Assembly: GCA_021613375.1 (NCBI GenBank)
Contig: CM038721.1
Coordinates: 6,627,486-6,691,485 of the forward strand
Source: Megaleporinus macrocephalus
Taxonomy: Eukaryota; Chordata; Actinopteri; Characiformes; Anostomidae
Direction: 5' to 3'
Length of the DNA stretch: 64,000 nucleotides
In this document: positions 1 to 10,966 of the stretch, one piece after another
How the letters are laid out: every line of letters begins with the position of its first letter
Position numbering within the stretch: the stretch's first letter is position 1
Notes under the pieces: generated by a model
What the model saw: the letters and a program-made list of their open reading frames with translations, nothing else
What the model was told of the DNA's origin: nothing
Database searches by the model: none
Position numbers and translations under genes: made by a program

Positions 1-13
1 TACAAAAATAGAC

Positions 14-20
<7 letters not shown>
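1..20. repeat. Fragment of Tc1-like family B
   Basis: The first 20 bases are identical to 63914-63933, inside the Tc1-like family B copy at the other end of the window. A (TA)n tract follows at once, so this is a remnant cut at the microsatellite or running off the window. Confidence 0.6.

Positions 21-103
<83 letters not shown>
19..103. repeat. (TA)n microsatellite
   Basis: An uninterrupted TA run of about 84 bp. It lies about 15 bp downstream of the donor of exon w9 in gene orientation. Confidence 0.97.
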
Positions 104-107
<4 letters not shown>

Positions 108-119
108 ACTCAGACTCAC

Positions 120-412
120 CTACACCACAGGAGACAGTACAAGCTGCAAAGCCTCTGTACTCCCACAGGTAGCCCTGCTGTGTGGGGTTGCGTTGTTGAG
201 GTTCCAGGGGCCACTGAGGGGAAGCTGGAGCTCCAGGACAGGGACCCGCGCTACAGGCCCTCTGCACCACAGGCTTCTCTCCGCCGCACTCTTCCTCCGG
301 CAGATCCACCTCAGCCTGAGTGAAGGACAGCAGCACTCTGCACTTCACCCAGCGTTTCTGGAGGCCAGCTCCACACGACGCACTGCAGGACGACCACGGA
401 CCCGGGATGAAC
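120..412 (-). CDS. adamtsl3: ADAMTSL3-like exon w9 (complete TSR and start of the next)
   Basis: The most 3' exon of the gene seen here, 293 bp on the minus strand, acceptor GTGTGTTCAG and donor GTGAGT. It opens FIPGPWSSCSASCGAGLQKR, continues with WVKCRVLLSF, DLPEEECGGEKPVVQRAC and GPC (one complete TSR), then a proline/glutamine-rich spacer and WEYRGFAACTVSCGVG, the start of the next TSR. CSASCGAG and CTVSCGVG fit the O-fucosylation pattern. It ends in phase 1 (GTA G), so the reading frame continues beyond the left edge of the window. The donor lies about 15 bp from a (TA)n tract that ends at 103. Two short plus-strand frames cover the same bases but have no support. Confidence 0.92.
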
Positions 413-898
413 CTGAACACACACCCAGACTTGTTTTTAACACAGTATGAGGGGCTTACATGTTTTAAAGACAGGTAATGTGATGATCTAATGATATAAC
501 AAATAATAACTCTTTTGTATGTATGTATATTTATATTGTATGTATGTATATATACTCAGTTATTCTATAGACTGCACTCAGAGGTATATATAGTATATAT
601 GTCGTATTCCTCTGTTGCTTTCTAGTCATGTTGTTAGTATATGTAATGCGAAAGGCCTTTTAAGTCAAATTCAACAGTAGTGTGTGTGTTTAGATACTCC
701 AAAGAATTTTTTTTTATGTATTTTTAAAATGCTTTTAAATACTTTTAACCTTATTTCTTTCTATTTGTTGGTTTTAATTCATTCATTGGGTTGATTTTAT
801 ATCATTATATCATTGTATATCATTATATCATTATATATCATTATATATTACATATCATTATATCATTCTTGAATTACTTTTTTGAGGCATTTCATGGC
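413..898. other. Intron, AT-rich, no gene
   Basis: AT-rich intronic sequence. A short degenerate run of ATCATTAT units lies at about 795-870. Nothing else is recognised. Confidence 0.6.
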
Positions 899-1995
899 AC
901 TGACACTTTATAGTTCTACACTGTAGTCCATCTGTTTCTCTGTATACTTTGTTACCCTGTTCTTCAAAAGTCAGGACCCCCACAAGACCCCATGGTCCAC
1001 TCGGTCAGACACTCCTAACTTGTTGGTCCATCGTTTAAATGTGAAGCTCATTTGTTGCCACACAGTTTGAGTTGGTCTTTACAGTATATGGGCTATGCGG
1101 CATAGTGAACTCACAAACCAATCACACGCGTAGTAGTAAAATCACCAACCGCGTACTCACACTAGGCCCGGTTTTCTCGTTCCGTGCTGGGGCCCGGTTA
1201 TCCCGCCTACCCGCTCCTGCACTCACACTGCCTTTGTCAATACGTGGCTGAGCACACTTATGTCATCACAACGAGACCTTGTTTTTGGAAGAAGGCTCCA
1301 AGCGGGCCCAAATAGCGCTCACACTAGAAGCGAACCGAGCCCGAGTCCAAGCGAATAGTGCCCTGGCCCACCTCTTTAAGCGGGCCCAGGCACGGTTAAC
1401 TGTCTGGGCACGGTTTGGAGCGATCACACTAGTCAAACGAACCGTGCTTCGCCTGGGAACCGTGCCCGGGCCCGGATCACAGAGCCTAATGTGAGTACAC
1501 CCTAAGTTGCTGATGACAAAATGCTGATATTAGGCTACTCCAGTATACAGGATATGGCATTGAATCATAACACAAGTTATATATTTTGAGGGTTCGGACC
1601 TGGGCCTGAGGAAACTTCCTCTATCTGGACCAGACTGAATTCTAATTGAATACCCCTGCTCTAGTCCTTCATCAGTGCTCACAGGACGCTGTCCACAGGA
1701 CACTGCTGTCTGGATAGTTTTGGTTGGTGGGCTATTCTCAGTCCAGCAGTGACACTGAGATGTTTAAACACTCCAGCAGCAGCAGCACTGCCATGTCTGA
1801 TCCACTCACTCCAGCACAACACACACTAATGCCCCACCACCACGTCAGTGTCACTGCAGTATGGAGAATGAACACCACCCAAACTATATCTGCTCTGTGG
1901 TGGTCCTGTGGGGGTTCTGATAGTTGAAGAACAGAGTAATAAGGTCTACAGAGAAACAGATGGACTACAGTCTGTAAGTGTAGAACTACAAAGTG
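899..1995. mobile_element. Foldback repeat family D, copy 1, split by an insertion
   Basis: The segment at about 905-990 is the reverse complement of about 1902-1995 (shared landmarks GAAGAACAG and GAGAAACAGATGGACTAC). About 1655-2035 matches the body of two other copies at 10334-10966 and 50309-50790. The left arm is separated from the body by about 660 bp that include a small GC-rich element with inverted ends (1151-1500). This makes an interrupted long inverted-repeat element. It has no coding capacity, and I cannot name the family. Confidence 0.65.
1151..1500. mobile_element. GC-rich MITE-like element with inverted ends
   Basis: The left end GCGTACTCACACTAGGC and the reverse complement of the right end, GTGTACTCACATTAGGC, match at 15 of 17 positions. 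The interior is strikingly GC-rich compared with its flanks and carries repeated GGGCCC/CCGGGC motifs. The open frame at 1279-1494 is judged accidental. A target duplication could not be fixed with confidence. Confidence 0.65.
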
Positions 1996-2035
1996 CTCCC
2001 TTATGGTCAGTGGAGCTGATATAATGGGCAGTGTA

Positions 2036-2894
2036 CCTAATGAAGTGGCAGGTGGGTGTATTATATATAGTATAAGTTTATATAAAACTGCTCAATTAAA
2101 CCTTTACTTCCAACCAACAGAACCAAAACCAAATAGTTTTTTCTGTGTATGTTAAAAAAAATCATTTCACAAACCCAGAACCATTTTCATATTTTTAAAT
2201 GTGTTCATGTTTTGAAGAACAGTCCACCGGGGTGGTTATTTTTCACATCTATTCCTCTATTTTCTTTTCAAAATTGCTGTAAAATTACTCTGAAATGCAG
2301 TCTCGCTCTCGAGAGGTCACGTCAGCTCAACATGAACCACAGACTATTTTAACATCCAGTACAATATAATATAATATAGACACCAGCCTGAGCACCAGCA
2401 GTGTCCATATGCAAGAAAAGTGATCTGAAAATAATACGGGGCTACGCCACTAAAAATAGCCTCGACACGGGCCAGAAAACTTTATGTTCCAGAAAAGAAT
2501 CACAGCAAGATTAAACGCCGCAATATTAATAGACATGGCCGGGACTCCTAATGAACCACGGAATGACTTTGCCATGCCGCATTTAGGACGAGTGGAAAAT
2601 GAGCCTTTTTCGGAAAAGCGTCGTTGAAATTCATAGCCAGTCCGATTCGTGCGTAATGCGATGCACTTCGGAAGATGAAGAGAGAGAAAGAGCACAGCTG
2701 GACACAACTCTGGTCCAACTCAGATGAGCTGAGGAAGAACTAAAGGAAGACGCAAAGCTAATGCCAAATCAGGGTTTTTTTTAAGTTCAGCTCTTTTACA
2801 CTGCGGCTAAATGCAGATTAATAAAGTCTAATCATAAGAAGTTAGACCTTTGAGTAAAGTGGCTTCCTTGATCATATTGCTAGATATACCCAGC
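2036..2894. other. Intron, mostly unique sequence
   Basis: No exon is recognised. The stretch at about 2455-2720 is more GC-balanced and not repetitive within the window, so it is a weak candidate for a conserved non-coding element. Confidence 0.4.
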
Positions 2895-2987
2895 ACACTG
2901 GCTGTCCACAGCATCCAGTCCAGAACAACTCGGCTACTGAACAGCTTCTACCCACACGCTGTCAGGCTTCTGAACAAACTGTGAGAC
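2895..2987 (+). pseudogene. LINE 3' end fragment
   Basis: The plus-strand translation near 2926-2985 reads TRLLNSFYPHAVRLLNKL and then a stop. This is the typical C-terminal end of the reverse transcriptase ORF of L2/CR1/Rex-type LINEs ('..NSF.P.AVRLLN'). No upstream RT remains. Confidence 0.6.
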
Positions 2988-3136
2988 TGAAAGACCCCAA
3001 TACCGTTCACTATTATATAATTTATTCTGATAACGCTGCTATAGACAATATCACTATGTCACTTTAAATAGATATATCTACTTAAATAACCTGCGTATGC
3101 AAAAGTTTCTACATATGTCCCCCTGTCTATCTTATG

Positions 3137-3958
3137 TAGAGGGGTTGGACAATGAAACTGAAACACCTGTCATTGTAGTGTGGGAGGTTTCATGGCTAAA
3201 TTGGACCAGTCTGGTGGCCAGTCTTCATTAATTGCACATTGCACCAGTAATATTGTAATATTTTACTCAAAATATTACAATAACACAACATTATGGGACA
3301 TAACAGAGTTCAAAAGAGGACAAACTGTTAGTGCACGTCTTGCTGGCGCATCTGTGACCAAGACAGCAAGTCTTTGTGATGTATCAGGAGCCACGGTATC
3401 CAGGGTAATGTCAGCAGACCACCAAGAAGGACCAACCACATCCAACTGTGGACGCAAGAGGAAGCTGTCTGAAAGGTATGTTGGCTTCTAACCCGGATTG
3501 TATCCAAAAAACAGAAAACCACGGCTGCTCAAATCACGGTAGAATTAAACGTGCACCTCAGCTTCTCCTGTTTCCACCAGAACTGTCCGTCAGGAGCTCC
3601 ACAGGGTCAATATACACGGCCGGGCTGCTATAGCCAAACCTTTGGTCACTCGTGCCAATGCCAAACGTCGGTTTCAATGGTGTAAGGAGCGCAAATCTTG
3701 GGCTGTGGACAATGTGAAACATGTATTGTTCTCTGATGATCCACCTTTACTGTTTTCCCCACATCCGGGAGAGTTACGGTGTGGAGAAGCCCCAAAGAAG
3801 CGTACCACCCAGACTGTTGCATGCCCAGAGTGAAGCATGGGGGTAGATCAGTGATGGTTTGGGCTGCCATATCACGGCATTCTCTTGGCCCAATACTTGT
3901 GCTGGATGGGCGCGTCACTGCCACGGACTACCGAACCATTCTGGAGGACCATGTGCAC
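3137..3958 (+). mobile_element. Truncated Tc1-like element (family A), copy 1
   Basis: It starts with the same terminal sequence as the longer copy at 61432 (GGGGTTGGACAATGAAACTG) next to TA and follows it closely to about 3958, where similarity stops; the 3' part with the last catalytic residues and the right terminal repeat is missing. Transposase remnants are visible: a helix-turn-helix part (GQTVSARLAGASVTKTASLC) and part of the catalytic core (AKRRFQWCKERKSWAVDNVK). Relative to the other copy it lacks one base in the LFSDES region near 3739, which breaks the frame. Inactive. Confidence 0.85.
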
Positions 3959-3974
3959 TGATTGTTTAAAAGTG

Positions 3975-4282
3975 TGTGTTCACCAGTAAAAACACCAGAT
4001 CTGATTTGAACAGATGTAAATAATCATACATACAATACAAAGTAACATGAATATCATATTGTGAGAGAAGTAGATCATATCTTGAGCTCCAGTTTGAAGA
4101 ACAAAGTTAGGTTCCAGATTTCTCCTGGACGCCCCAGACATTGTATAAATGTATTCAGTTCCTTCAGCAGCAATCTTGATTTAGCTTAATGAAGTACTGA
4201 GCAGTCAAAGCAGGTATTAGATGAGAACTGTAAATAATACTGTTTGTTTATAGAAGGAGAAGCTTGTAAAGGGTTAAATAAA
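3975..4282 (-). repeat. Dispersed repeat family C, copy 1
   Basis: The reverse complement matches 29961-30290 and 53957-54130; landmarks are ACAATGTCTGGGGCGTCCAG and GAACTGAAYACATT. It directly follows the truncated Tc1 copy. There is no coding capacity and the family is unnamed. Confidence 0.75.
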
Positions 4283-5193
4283 CACACTGATGTATGTAAA
4301 AGCACTACTTACTCTATTAATATTGTTTAAATATTTAATATTGCTACACAAATAAAAGCTGTCCTGAAAAATAGCTTTTTGAATATAATCATGTGCCCCA
4401 AGTGCTTAAAACTGTATATTATTTGGGTTTTTTTTCATAATGAAGACAGAACATTGCTCATAGTAATTCCACTGTTTGTGGTAACAAACAATTAAATACG
4501 TTTTACTCAACTCCAATAACAGTGTGATTGTTCATTCAAACTGCCGTGGTTGGGCCAATCTTCTATCAGTCTTGGGTTGTACTATGGCAAACATATGCCC
4601 ATATAAATATTGAACATACTCATGTACTTTTTCCATCCTTTTAGCTTAACTAACGCCGTTGCTAACCATTTGCAATGAGAGAATTAAACTAAAAAACGTT
4701 CATGTAAGCCAGCTTGTTAAAATTCCAGTTGCATCAGGGTCATCTTCATTGTGGAAATAGTATAACACAGTTAAAGACAGTGTAGAGCTTGTAAAAGTAT
4801 TCTAAGCTATCATAGAGCCATGTGTCTTTGTTTCACAGCAGTGTGGTACCACTGGAGCCTGGATGGGTCAGTGGTTCTGAACATAGGGAGTATCCACTGC
4901 AATGGCATTTCAGCAGACAGCATGAGTGCCAACTATGCTTTGTGCCTTTTTCTTGTCTCGGTTAGCTGCAAAGATGCAATGATGTGGCTATTCACTGAAT
5001 ACTTCTATGTTTAGTATCTTGCTAAAACTAAAAAATATCATACATATGACATACATGGCGTTACCTGGACAGCTGGGCCACTCCTGTTTGTTTTCTTCAG
5101 TTTCTGGTTCTAATTTAGCAACACAGTAGATGAAAACCCATCTCACCAGAACTGAACAGCACAGGACAACCATGGTTCCTTGTGGAAAAAGGC
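4283..5193. other. Intron, no gene
   Basis: AT-rich intronic DNA. I see no exon, no RNA gene and no clear repeat until the 41-bp array begins. Confidence 0.55.
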
Positions 5194-6940
5194 TAAATCT
5201 AGCAGTACCAGTTGCGCCTGGTTGAGTCATGTCTCAAATTATGCTGTACCGCTCTTGCCTGGTTGGTTATCATATTTAGCAGTACTAATTGGAGAACAAA
5301 TCAATTTGAGAACAGACCTGATCAGGCCTGGTCTTAAATTTAGCAGCACCAGTTGGGCCGGATCTCAAATTTAGTAGTAAAAGTTGGGCCTGATCAGGCC
5401 TGGTCTGAAATTTAGCAGTACCAGCTTGGACTGATTAGGCCTAGTTTTAAATTTAGCAGTACCAGTTGGGACTGATCAGGCCTAGTCTCAAATTTAGCAG
5501 TAAGAGTTAGGCCTGATCAGGCCTTGTCGCAAATTTAGCAGTACCAGTTGGGACTGATCAGGCCTAGTCTCAAATTTAGCAGTACCAGTTGGGCCTGATC
5601 TCAAATTTAGTAGTAAAAGTTGGGCCTGATCAGGCCTGGTCTGAAATTTAGCAGTACCAGTTGGGACTGATCAGGCCTAGTTTTAAATTTAGCAGTACCA
5701 GTTGGGACTGATCAGGCCTAGTCTCAAATTTAGCTGTACCAGTTGGGCCTGATCTCGAATTTAGTAGTTAAAGTTGGGCCTGATCAGGCCTGGTCTGAAA
5801 TTTAGCAGTACCAGTTGGGACTGATCAGGCCTAGTTTTAAATTTAGCAGTACCAGTTGGGCCTGATCAGGCCTTGTCTCAAATTTAGCAGTAAGAGTTAG
5901 GCCTGATCAGGCCTTGTCGCAAATTTAGCAGTACCAGTTGGGACTGATCAGGCCTAGTCTCAAATTTAGCTGTACCAGTTGGGCCTGATCTCAAATTTAG
6001 TAGTTAAAGTTGGGCCTGATCAGGCCTTGTCGCAAATTTAGCAGTACCAGTTGGGACTGATCAGGCCTAGTCTCAAATTTAGCAGTACCAGTTGGGCCTG
6101 ATCTCAAATTTAGTAGTAAAAGTTGGGCCTGATCAGGCCTGGTCTGAAATTTAGCAGTACCAGTTGGGACTGATCAGGCCTAGTTTTAAATTTAGCAGTA
6201 CCAGTTGGGACTGATCAGGCCTAGTCTCAAATTTAGCTGTACCAGTTGGGCCTGATCTCGAATTTAGTAGTTAAAGTTGGGCCTGATCAGGCCTGGTCTG
6301 AAATTTAGCAGTACCAGTTGGGACTGATCAGGCCTAGTTTTAAATTTAGCAGTACCAGTTGGGCCTGATCAGGCCTTGTCTCAAATTTAGCAGTAAGAGT
6401 TAGGCCTGATCAGGCCTTGTCGCAAATTTAGCAGTACCAGTTGGGACTGATCAGGCCTAGTCTCAAATTTAGCTGTACCAGTTGGGCCTGATCTCAAATT
6501 TAGTAGTTAAAGTTGGGCCTGATCAGGCCTGGTCTGAAATCTAGCAGTACCAGTTGGGCCTGATCAGGCCTTGTCTCAAATTTAGCAGTAAGAGTTAGGC
6601 CTGATCAGGCCTTGTCGCAAATTTAGCAGTACCAGTTGGGACTGATCAGGCCTAGTCTTAAATTTAGCAGTACCAGTTGGGCCTGATCAGGCCTTGTCTC
6701 AAATTTAGCAGTAAGAGTTAGGCCTGATCAGGCCTTGTCGCAAATTTAGCAGTACCAGTTGGGACTGATCAGGCCTAGTCTTAAATTTAGCAGTACCAGT
6801 TGGGACTGATCAGGCCTTGTCTCAAATTTAGCAGTACCAGTTGGGCCTGATCAGGCCTTGTCTCAAATTTAGCAGTACCAGTTGGGCCTGATCAGGCCTT
6901 GTCTCAAATTTAGCAGTACCAGTTGGGCCTGATCAGACCT
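5194..6940. repeat. 41-bp minisatellite with palindromic core
   Basis: About 40 tandem units of roughly 41 bp, landmarks AAATTTAGCAGTACCAGTTG and the perfect 14-bp palindrome GGCCTGATCAGGCC. A shorter variant of about 30 bp (GATCTCAAATTTAGTAGTAA) is interspersed. Variant blocks recur 503 bp apart: the tagtaaaagt variant starts at 5611 and 6114, and the tcgaat variant at 5755 and 6258. The array therefore has a higher-order period. It is intronic and non-coding. Confidence 0.95.
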
Positions 6941-7540
6941 GCATAGAGTAGCAATGACATATCAGCGCCAGTCAGAAATTATTACTGGAGGTAAGTTTGT
7001 TTGCTGAAGATATAGGCATAGTTAAACTTACACTTAATTTTAAGTTACACTTCATCCGCACATGTTAGTTCAGCACTCAGTACTTTTATTTTATTGATTT
7101 TTCTACTCTGTAAAAATGTTCTACACCGTTTAAATAGGTCAGTGCCTCCGATGTGGCTGTGAAAGGCTTTAAAGACATGGAGTTAGCGAGGGAGTCCACA
7201 CACATACCTCGGGCTCCTGCTGTCCAAACACTCTCCCAGCTTTAAAGGATTAAGCTTTATGAGACCTGTAATTCCACATAAGCCCCAAACATGTCATGTT
7301 TGGACTAATGTGAGTGTGTTATTAGGGGGCTATCATGATGTCAGTATTAAAACAGCCTTGAGTGATGGAGAAAACAGGCTTTAGCATTTACGCTGTGCAC
7401 ATATTGAAAAGGGAAGAATTCATTTTGGCGGTGTCTCTTCACAGCACCCCTCCTCTACACCTGTGTGGGTGTGGAAGCATGTTTGAGGCAGAGGAATTAT
7501 TAAAAAAAAAAAAGCTGTACCCCAAAACTAGTTGATCACA
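6941..7540. other. Intron spacer between arrays
   Basis: Unique-looking intronic sequence between the 41-bp and 24-bp arrays, with an A-run at about 7500-7512. No gene is seen. Confidence 0.5.
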
Positions 7541-7599
7541 CATGTCCATGTGGGCCCCACATGGGTTAAAAAATGGACTGCCAATTGGGTCCTCTTTGG

Positions 7600-8690
7600 C
7601 CCCACAGTCAAAACAGAAATAACTGCATCCCTGCTGGGACCACAGATGTAGCCTAACTAGGTCCCACAACAGTGACCCAAATAATGCTACACAACTGTAT
7701 CTTAACTGGGGCCCACAATCGCAGCCTAACTGTGGCCGACAGTGATAACCTACGTTGGGCCCATATCTGCAGCCAAACTGGGTCCCATGACTGTAATCTA
7801 GTCCCCAGAAGTAGCCTATCCGAGGCCCACAGTGGTAACCCACCTGGGGCCCACACCTGCAGTCTAAATGAGTCCCATGACTATAACCTAGCTGTACCCC
7901 TAGTAGTAACTGTAACTCAACTGGGGCCCAAAGATATAACCCAACTGAGGCCCAAAGATATAACCCAACTGGAGCCCAAAGAAATAACACAACTGGGGCC
8001 CAAAGTTATGAACCAACTAGGGCCCAAAGATGTAACCTAATTGGGCCCAAAGTTATAACGCAACTGGGGTCCAAAGATATAACCCGACTGGAGCCCCAAC
8101 TAGGGCCCAAAGATATAACCCAATTGGGCCCAAAGTTATAACTCAACTGGAGCCCAAAGATATGACCCAACTGCGGCCCAAAGATATAACCCAACTTGGG
8201 CCCATATTAATATCCCAACTGGAGCCCAAAGTTATAACCCAACTGGAGCCCAAAGATATAACCCAACTGAGGCCCAAAGATATAACCCAACTTGGGCTCA
8301 TATTAATATCCCAACTGGAGCCCAAAGTTATAACCCAACTGGAGCCCAAAGATATAACCCAACTGTGGCCCAAAGATATAACCCAACTTGGGCCCATATT
8401 AATATCCCAACTGGAGCCCAAAGTTATAACCCAACTGGAGCCCAAAGATATAACCCAACTGAGGCCCAAAGATATAACCCAACTTGGGCCCATATTAATA
8501 TCCCAACTGAGGCCCAAAGTTGTAACCCAACTGGAGCCCAAAGATATAACCCAACTGGAGCCCAAAATTATAACCCAACTGAGGTCCAAAGATATAACCC
8601 AACTGGAGCCCAAAATTATAACCCAACTGAGGCCCAAAGATATAACCCAACTGGAGCCCAGAGATATAACCCAACTGGGGTTCATGCATC
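7600..8690. repeat. 24-bp minisatellite, block 1
   Basis: Tandem units of 24 bp (AAAGATATAACCCAACTGGA plus GCCC). The left part, about 7600-7910, is degenerate with longer units; about 7910-8690 is regular. A variant with CCCATATTAATATCCCAACT recurs every 96 bp (at 8195, 8291, 8387, 8483), a four-unit higher-order period. Since 24 is a multiple of 3, both strands stay open for long stretches (KDITQLEP on plus, SWVISLGS on minus). These frames are not genes. Confidence 0.95.
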
Positions 8691-8880
8691 ACCAATCAAA
8701 AAGCCTCTGCAAGTCCACGTAAAACCCATACAGCCCAGAGAAAACACATATGGGTCCCATGGATATGTTGGCTGGAAGTCTACCAATTAACATGGTACTA
8801 ACTACATGCCTAAAGCATCACACACTTGCTTTTAACCATGTGTCGTCCAGTGATCTTAAATAGGCTTGGTGATAACCCAC
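8676..8880. repeat. Duplicated flank, copy 1
   Basis: A 200-bp non-tandem segment (landmarks CATGCATCACCAATCAAAAA, TTGGCTGGAAGTCTACCAAT) repeated at about 9286-9490, roughly 610 bp away. The array plus its flank was duplicated as one block. Confidence 0.85.
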
Positions 8881-9300
8881 CTGGGGCCCACACCTTCAGC
8901 CTAACTGGGTCCCATGAATGTAACCTAGCTGGCTCCCCAGCAGTAACTGTAACTATACTGGAGCACAAAGATATAACCCAACTGAGGCGCAAAAATATAA
9001 CCCAACTGGGACCCAAAGATATAACCCAACTGGGACCCAAAGATATAACCCAACTGGGACCCAAAGATATAACCCAACTGGAGCCCAAAGATATAACCCA
9101 ACTTGGGCCCATATTAATATCCCGACTGGAGCCCAAAGTTATAACCCAACTGGAGCCCAAAGATATAACCCAACTGAAGCCCAAAGATATAACCCAACTG
9201 GAGCCCAAAGTTATAACCCAACTGGGGCCCAAAGATATAACCCAACTGGAGCCCAAAGATATAACCCAACTGGAGCCCAAAGATGAAACCCAACTAGGTT
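8881..9300. repeat. 24-bp minisatellite, block 2
   Basis: A second block of the same 24-bp unit, preceded by the same degenerate entry sequence seen before block 1 (compare 8877-8960 with 7837-7920). It ends in the same flank sequence. Confidence 0.93.
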
Positions 9301-9490
9301 CCATGCATCACCAATCAAAAAGACCTCTGCAAGTCCATATAAAACCCATACAGCCCAGATAAAACACATTTGGGGCCCACATGGACATGTTGGCTGGAAG
9401 TCTACCAATTAAAATGGTACTAACTACATGCCTAAAGCATCACACACTTGCTTTTAACTGTGTGTCATCCAGTGATCTTAAACAGGCTTG
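9286..9490. repeat. Duplicated flank, copy 2
   Basis: A near-identical copy of 8676-8880, with a few substitutions and small length changes. Confidence 0.85.
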
Positions 9491-10333
9491 GGTGAGTGGT
9501 TTCCGACACTTTACAAGATTTAGCCTGGACTAAAGTATGTAGCATATCAAAAAATGTAGGGGTCGTCATCTCGACGCCTGAATTCTGTCCATACTTTTGT
9601 TCATATTTATTAATGCCAGTGGGTCGTACAGCATCAGTATCTACATAAGCAAGTCCATCAGAGATTATTTCCACAGAGATTAAGTCCACAGCCGTTTATC
9701 ATCATCATTTAGGCACGCAGTTTGCACTCGGCTAATCTTTCAGGTATACATTTCTATGACCTGTTAGCTATATCGCCTCGTAGCTTCAGTGCAAAACCCA
9801 AAAAAGCAAAAACCTCTGATGCCAAACACTTCGGTTAACTGACAACAATTGAAGTAAAGAAGAAATTTCATAGAAGTGTTTTCTTGCCAAGCTATCACTT
9901 TCACAGCGGCGCAACAGGAGCCAGATATGTATAAATGGAAGTTTTACAGTCTTCTTTATCTAAAGCCCGACACAAGCCTCCAAACACTCCACAGTAAGTC
10001 CTGCAGGCCCTCGTCCAGCAGCAAATTCCACCGCGCAGAGAGGACTGGGGTCATTCTCTGATGGCGCCGATTAGCATAGCAGCAGTTAACCTCCCCGGTT
10101 CCCCCTAAATTTAGCAAGCAGAGCGACGGAGCGGAACGGGACAGGACGCCTGCTGCTGAGTGATATACTGCGCTGAGGGGCGTAACTCAAGAGCAGTTAT
10201 CAGGCAAGCGGTAGATCTAAACTTTCTTTAAGCCACACACACGCATTCTTGTTTTCCTACAATGTCAGGACATGGGATCTTATCTATGTGCCATACTACA
10301 CCCCTATATGCACTAATAACATGTACATCCACC
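9491..10333. other. Intron, no gene
   Basis: Intronic sequence without recognised exon. It is moderately GC-rich around 10000-10200. Confidence 0.5.
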
Positions 10334-10966
10334 AACACTCATAGTCCATCTTATCAGTTCCACTTACCATATACTCTGTATACTCTGTTACTCTGTTCTT
10401 CAGTGGTCAGGACCCTCACAGGACCCCCACAGAGCAGGTATTATTTGGGTGGTGGGTTATTCTCAGCACAGCAGTGACACTGACATGGTGGTCAGACACA
10501 GCGGTGCTGCTGCTGGAGTGTTTAAGCACCTCAGTGTCACTGCTGGACTGAGAATCGTCCACCAACCAAAACTATCTAGACAGCAGTGTCCTGTGGGCGG
10601 TATCCTGTGTCCACTGATGAAGGACTAGAGGAACACAAATTGTAGCACAACAACAGATGAGCTACTGTCTCTGACTTTACATCTACAAGGTGGACCAGCA
10701 AGAAGGTAGGAGTGTCTAACAGAGTGGACAGTGAGTGGACACAGCACTGCTGTGTCTGATCCACTCATACCAGCACAACACATACTAACACATCACTGCA
10801 GTGCTGGGAATGATCCACCACTCACGTCCTGTGGGGTTCCTGATCACTGAAGAACAGGATACCAGGGTGTACAGAGAATCAGATGGACCACAGTCTGTAA
10901 GTGTAGAAGTACAGAGTGATCCTATAAGGTCAGTGGAGCTGATCTAATGGCCAGTGAGTATAGACA
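10334..10966. mobile_element. Foldback repeat family D, copy 2 (most complete)
   Basis: The ends are inverted: left CACTCATAGTCCATCTTATC resembles the reverse complement of the right end near 10966. Long imperfect arms extend inward, left about 10376-10440 and right about 10830-10925, with ACTGTTCTTCAGTGG / CACTGAAGAACAG type landmarks. Internal CAGTGACACTGA and CAGCAGCAC motifs occur in both orientations, so much of the element can fold on itself. No coding capacity. Confidence 0.7.

Noticed and set aside
7439..9362. Long frames on both strands (KDITQLEP and SWVISLGS repeats)
   Set aside because: The 24-bp unit is a multiple of 3 and lacks stops in some frames, so open frames on both strands are automatic. 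No start context, no conserved non-repeat domain.
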